Source of the DNA: Tubiluchus corallicola
Lineage: Eukaryota; Priapulida; Priapulimorpha; Priapulimorphida; Tubiluchidae
DNA length: 42,588 nt
Reading direction: 5' to 3'
Assembly (NCBI GenBank): GCA_030141605.1
Contig: JAQGDQ010001401.1
Span: forward strand, 1-42,588
Made by a program: the position numbers and the translations under genes. The notes under the pieces are model-generated. The model saw only the letters and a program-made list of their open reading frames with translations. It was not told the DNA's origin and searched no databases. Numbering within the stretch: position 1 is the stretch's first letter; each line of letters begins with the position of its first letter. Shown here in pieces: positions 22,190 through 42,588 of this stretch.

Positions 22190-23731
22190 ATGGCACACAC
22201 AGACTATATTTACTATAAATGTACAGCTTGTTCAGAATGTTTGATGAGTGAAGAAATATTTTTTGCCCACACCAGAACCTGGCACTGCAAAATACTTGTG
22301 TGCACGGGGCATGATTCGGAATCGAGTGACAGTACGTCACGTGATGCGGTAGCACTAGAGGAAGCAGTAGCGTGCGACGATTCTTCAACAGATCGCAATG
22401 TGCGGGCCGGCAACTCTATGATAGACGATCGTGCTATCTCTGATCTCGACACAGAAACTCAGACCAGTGGTATATCAGATTCGCTGAAGAGATGCGACTA
22501 TTTTGACAGCGTGCGCGAAGCTGACATGTCGTTCTCCGATGCACCACACCCACTGTATGAGCTAATGAACATTGATCATGTGGAGAGCGAAACAAACGAA
22601 TTGGAAAAACAACAAGAAGAAACAAAACTGAATGATCAGTACGACTACTTGTCATCAGAGTTAAAGCAGAAGCCTAGTCTAAGCAACTTGCATAACGATA
22701 TCTTAGGAAAACTAAGTGAAGCCGATCAGACTACCAGCACTAGTAAACAATCCAAGAAACACGTGCTGCGTGCGAAACCTCGGAAGTTGCACATGACTCG
22801 CAAGATCAAGCAGCGCTCGGAGGTTCATCATTGTCACATTTGTCTCAAATCGTTTGCATACGAGCGCATTTTGCAAGCGCACATCAGAACTCATACAGGA
22901 GAGAAACCATTCGGTTGCCAGACCTGCGGAAAAAGTTTCCGACAAAAGCAAAACCTGACAGCACACGAGAGGATACATACCGGCGAGAAACCGTATCAGT
23001 GCAGCGTATGCACGGCTTCTTTCTCAGAGTCAGGCAACCGGAACAAGCACGAGAAGAGAGTTCACGGCTCCTCTCATCTGGTGAAACGGAAACAAGGGGG
23101 AGGTACGAATCGCGTCAATTCCGACTTCACTTCGGGCAGAGTAGCAGAGCAACATGAAAATATGTCAGCAATTCATTTTCAGTTTCCATTAGATGCATCT
23201 GTCCAGAAGTCGCTCTCATCACCACATTCAAAAAAGGCCAGTAATGTTCCAGATCGGGATGGGCTGCTTCCTATTTCTGTTGTCAACTCCAACAATTTCT
23301 TCCCGTCGCGTCAGTTTTCCTCATCTCATTCGGATCACGATGCAAGTAAGATTCTGCATCAGTGCGCTATTTGCCTGAGTACTTTTTCCACGTTTCAGCA
23401 CCTCTTTGTCCATCGGATGAAAGTTCATGGTGTCCAGAAGAACGCTAGAAGTGGCAGACCCAAATCGTCGAGGAAGTCACGATTTCATTCGTGTATTATC
23501 TGCCACAAATCATTTCAAACAGCGTCTCAGTTGGTTTCGCATCAGAGGGTGCACACTGGTGAACGACCATTCCACTGTACCCAGTGTACTAAATCATTCG
23601 CGCAGCGCCAAAACCTGGTGGCTCACATGAGAACTCACACTGGTGAAAAGCCTTACAAGTGTGACATATGTGGTCATGCATTTGCTGAATCTGGAAACAT
23701 GAAAAAGCACAGAGTGCGACACTGTACGTAA
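22190..23731 (+). CDS. C2H2 zinc finger protein, 513 aa, intronless ORF
   Basis: Likely nuclear DNA-binding regulator; no orthologue recognised. Eight C2H2 units: a degenerate N-terminal finger (residues 11-32, Cys-x2-Cys-x12-His-x4-His), a triplet at about 215-292 (F2-F4), a lone finger at about 392-414 (F5), and a triplet at about 435-511 (F6-F8). F2-F4 and F6-F8 are joined by canonical TGEKP or TGERP linkers. F3 and F7 share the Q-x-Q-N-L helix, and F4 and F8 share ESGN, so one triplet is a duplicate of the other. Between residues 35 and 200 it is acidic and Ser/Thr-rich; 190-212 is basic (possible nuclear localisation). ATG 22190 lies in GCCATGG, a good initiation context, 180 bp after a strong acceptor (22010), so the 5' UTR is probably spliced. 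No KRAB, SCAN or BTB domain seen. First downstream AATAAA is at 24384. Confidence 0.9.
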   Translation: MAHTDYIYYKCTACSECLMSEEIFFAHTRTWHCKILVCTGHDSESSDSTSRDAVALEEAVACDDSSTDRNVRAGNSMIDDRAISDLDTETQTSGISDSLKRCDYFDSVREADMSFSDAPHPLYELMNIDHVESETNELEKQQEETKLNDQYDYLSSELKQKPSLSNLHNDILGKLSEADQTTSTSKQSKKHVLRAKPRKLHMTRKIKQRSEVHHCHICLKSFAYERILQAHIRTHTGEKPFGCQTCGKSFRQKQNLTAHERIHTGEKPYQCSVCTASFSESGNRNKHEKRVHGSSHLVKRKQGGGTNRVNSDFTSGRVAEQHENMSAIHFQFPLDASVQKSLSSPHSKKASNVPDRDGLLPISVVNSNNFFPSRQFSSSHSDHDASKILHQCAICLSTFSTFQHLFVHRMKVHGVQKNARSGRPKSSRKSRFHSCIICHKSFQTASQLVSHQRVHTGERPFHCTQCTKSFAQRQNLVAHMRTHTGEKPYKCDICGHAFAESGNMKKHRVRHCT

Positions 23732-23976
23732 ACTTTACATCTGTGACATATGTAGCAGTTTGCTAAGTTTAAGACCATAATAAGCATGTATTGTGAAACT
23801 GTTAATAAGCTTTATAATATCACGTAGTTACATGCTTGTTGACTTTAATAACTCGAAAACCCAAAGTCGTTATTATTGACTACGTAAACCTTGTGAAAGC
23901 AACATATGTGGCACCACATTTGCCGAATCCAGAAATGTGAGGACGCACAGAGTACAATACTGTACATAGTAGTTTA
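23732..23976 (+). pseudogene. Relics of two further zinc finger units after the stop
   Basis: Just beyond the stop codon, 23742-23775 reads CDICSSLLSLRP then stops, a decayed half of a finger like F8 (CDICGHAFAESG). A second relic at about 23899-23970 translates as NICGTTFAESRNV and RTHRVQYCT then stop, closely matching F8 through its own terminal CT-stop. The first Cys and the second zinc-binding His are lost. The gene therefore arose from, or lost, a longer finger array, with the present stop inside the former repeat. Confidence 0.75.
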
Positions 23977-25128
23977 GTGCACAACATTTGATAGTTTAGC
24001 AGTTATGGCTGCAAAGGTTAAGTATCTATTTATTTGTCTGTACCACAAAAACTGAACCTCAATTTCATTAGGTTTTCACACTAAAATGGACAGAAATTGA
24101 TTGTTAGTTGTTATGACATATGAGCTGGTACGCTGTAAAATGTTTTCAAAAAACATTTTAAAAACATTATAGAAAACTATTGAATGTGATGTCAAATATT
24201 TCTACTAAATATGTTGAATTGCCTTGAACTTGAAGATTGTTTTTCGTGATGCTTTACATTTTTCTGTTTTCTTATGTCTTTATGATCCGGTATACTTCAT
24301 TGTCAGGCCAAAATTACAGACATGACTTAACTATTAGTACTCCTAATGAAATCGTTAGTGAGTCTATGAATGATATTAGTAATAATAAATTTGAATGTCA
24401 AATTTCTCTTATTGGATTAATAATAGCACTAAAATAAATTTATTTCAGTTCAGATCAAGATACTTCATCAGTCTGCTGAACATTAAACACTTTGCTCAAT
24501 CTTTTAATTTTGTTATTTCTAACACCATTATTATTGAACAAATTGTGACTATGGACATTGTGACCTAGTTGAAGGTGATTGAATTTTACCCAATTTTCAT
24601 AGTTTATAATGTCCAAGTGCCCTTGAAAGTAATTTTTTGTAAAATAAAATTTAATGTGAAGAAATTTCTGGTTAATAATAAAATCTCGTCGCTGTTAATT
24701 TTACCTGGTAATTTTTTTCTTTGTGTGGTAATGAAAAAGATAATAGAATTCTGCTGTTGTTGTTATTGCAAATAATTTTTTTATTTGAGATTATTCGCTT
24801 GCTTTCAATCAATTGTTTTTCCGTTAATAATATATAATGAATACTATAATACTTTTAGGCCTCGATTATGCTGAAATGGTGTTCAGGTTGCACTCGATTT
24901 TCTTTTTCGCCTTTGCGTTAAATAAATGAGATCGAATAAACTAACACTGTGTAAAGATTAACTTTATTTCGGTTGCTTAGCAACTGCAGTGTAAATAAAA
25001 TGCCGTTGCTTTCTGAAAGCTGCGTAGAATATCGTTTTCGAGATATGAAAATGAATAGCTAAAATAAATCGGCAAGACTGTGATAACCGTTATTTTTTTT
25101 ACTTAAATAATCAACGACATCGGACGTC
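23977..25128. other. AT-rich region between zinc finger gene and DNAAF1
   Basis: Contains the probable 3' UTR of the zinc finger gene, with AATAAA at 24384 and 24433. Toward 25128 it holds the unresolved promoter and 5' UTR of DNAAF1. Short ORFs here have no recognisable motif. No repeat or RNA gene identified. Confidence 0.5.
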
Positions 25129-38749
<13,621 letters not shown>

Positions 38750-38813
38750 GTAAGACTGCCCGCCCCTTTTGTTTAGTTTTGTGTTTGTAGTTTAGCCTTG
38801 ACAAGACAGTCTA

Positions 38814-40244
38814 AAGATTGATTGAATTCTGTGAGTGAGGTAATAATTGATTGAATTCTGTGAGTGAGGTAATAATTGATTGAATTCTGTGAGTGATTTC
38901 ATAATTGATTGAATTCTGTGAGTGATTTCATAATTGATTGAATTCTGTGAGTGAGGTCATAATTGATTGAATTCTGTGAGTGAGGTCATAATTGATTGAA
39001 TTCTGTGAGTGAGGTCATAATTGATTGAATTCTGTGAGTGAGGTCATAATTGATTGAATTCTGTGAGCGAGGTCATAATTGATTGAATTATGTGAGTGAG
39101 GTCATAATTGATTGAATTCTGTGAGCGAGGTCATAATTGATTGAATTCTGTGAGTGAGGTCATAATTGATTGAATTCTGTGAGTGAGGTAATAATTGATT
39201 GAATTCTGTAAGCGAGGTAATAAAGATTGATTGAATTCTGTGAGTGAGGTAATAAAGATTGATTGAATTCTGTGAGTGAGGTAATAAAGATTGATTGAAT
39301 TCTGTGAGTGAGGTCATAATTGATTGAATTCTGTGAGTGAGGTAATAATTGATTGAATTCTGTGAGTGAGGTCATAATTGATTGAATTCTGTGAGTGAGG
39401 TCATAATTGATTGAATTCTGTGAGTGAGGTCATAATTGATTGAATTCTGTGAGTGAGGTCATAATTGATTGAATTCTGTGAGTGAGGTCATAATTGATTG
39501 AATTCTGTGAGTGAGGTAATAATTGATTGAATTCTGTAAGCGAGGTAATAAAGATTGATTGAATTCTGTGAGTGAGGTAATAAAGATTGATTGAATTCTG
39601 TAAGTGAGGTAATAAAGATTGATTGAATTCTGTGAGTGAGGTCATAATTGATTGAATTCTGTGAATGAGGTAATAAAGATTGATTGAATTCTGTGAGTTA
39701 GTCATAATTGATTGAATTCTGTGAGTGAGGTCATAATTGATTGAATTCTGTGAGTGAGGTCATAATTGATTGAATTCTGTGAGTGAGGTAATAATTGATT
39801 GAATTCTGTGAGTGAGGTAAAATTGATTGAATTCTGTGAGTGAGGTCATAATTGATTGAATTCTGTGAGCGAGGTAATAATTGATTGAATTCTGTGAGCG
39901 AGGTAATAATTGATTGAATTCTGTGAGCGAGGTCATAATTATTTGAATTCTGTGAGTGAGGTAATAATTGATTGAATTCTGTGAGTGAGGTAAAAATTGA
40001 TTGAATTCTGTGAGTGAGGTAAAAATTGATTGAATTCTGTGAGCGAGGTCATAATTGATTGAATTCTGTGAGTGAGGTAATAATTGATTGAATTCTGTGC
40101 GTGAGGTCATAATTGATTGAATTCTGTGCGTGAGGTCATAATTGATTGAATTCTGTGAGTGAGGTCATAATTGATTGAATTCTGTGAGTGAGGTAAAAAT
40201 TGATTGAATTCTCTGAGTGAGGTAAAAATTGATTGAATTCTGTG
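38814..40244 (+). repeat. 29-bp minisatellite at the IR2 turn, ~48 copies
   Basis: Unit TTGATTGAATTCTGTGAGTG AGGTCATAA (29 bp), with AGGTAATAAAGA variants of about 33 bp. Starts about 64 bp after the DNAAF1 exon 8 donor. The last unit is fused within TTCTGTG to the inverted copy of DNAAF1 intron 2. Confidence 0.95.
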
Positions 40245-40737
40245 CAGCTGTTTCTGTGTTTGTTTACAATATGACTGACCGATGGGCATCGAGATTCTAG
40301 CTGCTAAGCAGCCTGAGCTTGTCACTGTCCATATGATGATATTGATTGATTATATAATGTGTCATATAACATATGTCAAGTGTGGTATTGCTTATACAGG
40401 ATAAAGTCGCATTTGACCATATTGATCCATTGCCTCTGAATTACACATTGATAATTGATAGCTTATATATCCCTAATTATATGTGGCTACCATAATGTTT
40501 ACAGTGCTAAAGGGCTCTTCAGGTTTTAATCCAACCCCGCGACTAGTTATTAACTCTCGACATCCCTTACCAGTATTGGCTTAATCAATTTTATACGTTA
40601 TCCGATTGAACTCCTTTCCATTTCATATCTCCTCTCTCTTTCTCTATCTTTGACTATTGTCTTATCTTAACTATTCTCCCCGTTTTTCTATAATTCTTTC
40701 TCTTGTTAATTAAGCAGTTTTTTCCCCACTTTTCATG

Positions 40738-40917
40738 GTGGTCTTACAAGCTTTGCTTCTTGACCACCATGCAGCATATAAATACTATTATGCAGTTAGT
40801 AACTATATTAATATGGTTCTTTTACAATTATTGTCATTACAATTGATTAGATGTATAACAGTTACAATGTGATAATGTAATTACGCAGAGGTTGACAATA
40901 AATTACGTCAATTTTAC
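40738..40917 (-). repeat. AT-rich dispersed repeat, copy 5
   Basis: Mirror of copy 4 (26773-26943) in the IR2 right arm. CTTGACCACCATGCAGCA and GACAATAAATTACGTC ends visible. Confidence 0.7.
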
Positions 40918-41017
40918 CGATCGCGCCACAAAATCTAAAATTTCATCTTTATCAGGCTGTACAACTTGCAGGACTTCATAGCTCTTGTGTGCGTATAACG
41001 AAGCAAAGCAAATCTAC

Positions 41018-42572
41018 CTTTGAAGTGAAGATACAGCACATCATTCAAATATGGGGTCAAGTACAACTTCTGCTGTTTACAGATTTTCCGCAGAGACTGC
41101 TTGGTCATTCTGAAAACAACGCAAAACATTAATATCTAAAATGATTTTTAGACACGACAATTAAAAAGGCCGTTAAAGGTCAGTTAAACAGTTTGGACAC
41201 TCTGAACTAAAAAAATAATCTGTGCAATTGTTAGTTATCTTCTTCTGTAGGAATGAATTTAACAGAAAATAGTTCTTACTTTTTACACTATTTTCCTACT
41301 TTTTACACTACACTACACTACCTATACAATATGGGTAGTACTGAACTTTACTATCATCTGAAATCCCCTGAGCTTTGGCATAATGCACAGACATTGTGAA
41401 AGTCATGTTTGAGGTTGTAGTTGAACACTTTGTAGAAAAAGAATAAAACACTATACTACATATCTGCACAAAACTGAAAACGTTTATTAGACTATATCCA
41501 CATATGTAGAATGACTGCTACACTGCACACTGAGGACAAGAGTGTCCTGCACTGATCACTGAGAGTTAGACTGTAAGTGACATGAGTATCACGACTGGCA
41601 TGACTTCTGCATTGCATTGAGAGTGTGACAGAGAGTCACATAAGTAGCACGACTGCACTGCACTGAGAGCGTGACTAGAAGTAGAATCCAGTCAGTATAT
41701 ATAGGTATAGGTAATTATGCAAACTTGGCTTCACAAATACCATTACAGTAAAATAGGGAGAGATCCTATACCGAACAACTATACTAGGGGTGAGTTTAGC
41801 TAGCAAAATGTAAAGTGATTAGTCAATAGATGGCACCTAAAAATATACAGTTACAACTTCCACAGACATGATAAGTTCAACATACGTGAAATCAATAAAT
41901 CTATACCATTGATTTTACATCATTATCATGCCCACGAATTGGTCAATAAACCAGTTTTGTACACTCAAAGTACCAGTAAGAATTTCTACTCGGATTATTA
42001 AATTTTATTGGCAAAAGCACATGTGCAAAAAAGCTTAACAAATTAAAATTTAGAGAAATAACTGAGGTAAAAACTATTGCTGACACTTGCTAAAGGCATT
42101 GGCGAGGTTTGAACCTGAAAGCTCTTTTGATTACTCTAGAAAAAGTTTTCAGAACAACCAAAAAGCCATCTAAATCAAAATAAACCGAGATACTACAAGT
42201 TAAAAATGATAAAATTTCAGTTGTTCCAAACCTGGAATTATTATGCCACAAAAGCAGAATAATTCTCTAGATTTTAGATGCTGAATGTAAATAAGAAACA
42301 GAACAAAAATACCACAATGACGATGACTATTATTATTATTTCAGCCTGCCCATTTGCCAATGTTCAGAAGACTTACTAGGCAATATTTAATTGTACTCAT
42401 TCGCTAGGTATAATATAGTATTCTTTCTCCAACCTGCAATTCTGGGAAGCATACAGCCAACATGAGCCCAAGCGAAAGACGATTCAGAATAAAAACTTAT
42501 TATTAAACTAAAGTGAGAGAGCGTGACAATAACGCAAGTCAAGACTCACCTCACATCGTTAGTCTTCAGCAT
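41018..42572 (-). pseudogene. DNAAF1: Inverted partial copy of DNAAF1 (exons 1-2)
   Basis: Exon 2 is 41018-41109 (92 nt) and exon 1 is 42550-42572 (23 nt), with the same splice sites and phase as the + strand copy. Exon 2 differences I see are silent (for example TTA TAT versus TTG TAC for Leu-Tyr). Exon 1 has two replacements, MLKTTEV versus MLKTNDV. The copy ends at 40239 inside intron 2, without exon 3. Same ambiguity as the AAMP copy: a real partial inverted duplication, or the other allele joined in reverse. Confidence 0.85.
41395..41864 (-). mobile_element. Solo LTR C' (IR2 right arm), TSD GACAT
   Basis: Mirror of LTR C: 470 bp, bounded by TGTGAAAG ... CTTCCACA, flanked by GACAT at 41390-41394 and 41865-41869, the reverse complement of ATGTC. 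One insertion, present before the arms separated. Confidence 0.88.
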
Positions 42573-42588
42573 GACGTCCGATGTCGTT

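Larger units (their letters stand above)
40239..42588 (-). repeat. Right arm of inverted repeat IR2 (runs off window)
   Basis: Reverse complement of 25113-27437. It starts at the end of the 29-bp minisatellite and reaches the last base of the window, so its true extent is unknown. It contains the - strand copies of DNAAF1 exons 2 and 1. Confidence 0.93.

Noticed and set aside
39102-40325. Several minus-strand ORFs with LTHRIQSI/MTSLTEFNQ repeats
   Set aside because: Frames through the 29-bp minisatellite. The period is not a multiple of three and the frame shifts between units.

Overview
This is animal nuclear DNA. It is AT-rich and intron-rich, with GT-AG splicing, C2H2 zinc fingers, SINEs and solo LTRs. 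The gene set includes DNAAF1, a factor needed to assemble dynein arms of motile cilia, so the organism should have motile cilia. A heterozygous marine or aquatic invertebrate fits best, but I cannot name a phylum from sequence alone.

Layout. (1) About 176-20457 is one large inverted repeat with arms of about 9.5 and 8.9 kb and a loop of about 1.85 kb. The left arm holds exons 1-2 of an AAMP-like WD40 gene on the + strand, the loop holds exon 3, and the right arm holds exons 2-1 again on the - strand. Both arms share a foldback-type element with long terminal inverted repeats, an AT-rich dispersed repeat, two solo LTRs with 5-bp target duplications, a 5S-rRNA-derived SINE, a 37-bp minisatellite and a TTAGGG-containing minisatellite. 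(2) 20458-25100 is unique sequence with one single-exon-coding C2H2 zinc finger gene (+), followed by relics of extra fingers. (3) 25129-38749 (+) holds the first eight coding exons of DNAAF1 (LRRC50), including a 23-nt first coding exon. Its introns are filled by minisatellites of 15/20, 86, 68 and about 119 bp, a long CT run and a tRNA-derived SINE. (4) A 29-bp minisatellite (38814-40244) leads straight into a second inverted repeat (40239 to the window end) that is the reverse complement of 25113-27437. It carries DNAAF1 exons 1-2 on the - strand with the same solo LTR and dispersed repeat.

The same pattern therefore occurs twice. A conserved gene is read 5'->3', stops 60-75 bp after a good 5' splice site, enters a minisatellite, and is followed by an inverted copy of its own 5' end. 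The downstream exons of AAMP (most WD40 repeats) and DNAAF1 (C-terminal half) are absent. The arms differ by scattered substitutions (mostly silent in exons), indels and VNTR copy number, as two haplotypes would. Either the assembly folds back from one haplotype onto the other at unresolvable minisatellites, or these are genuine foldback (palindromic) duplications. The sequence alone cannot settle this. Long reads spanning 9.6-11.6 kb and 38.8-40.3 kb would.
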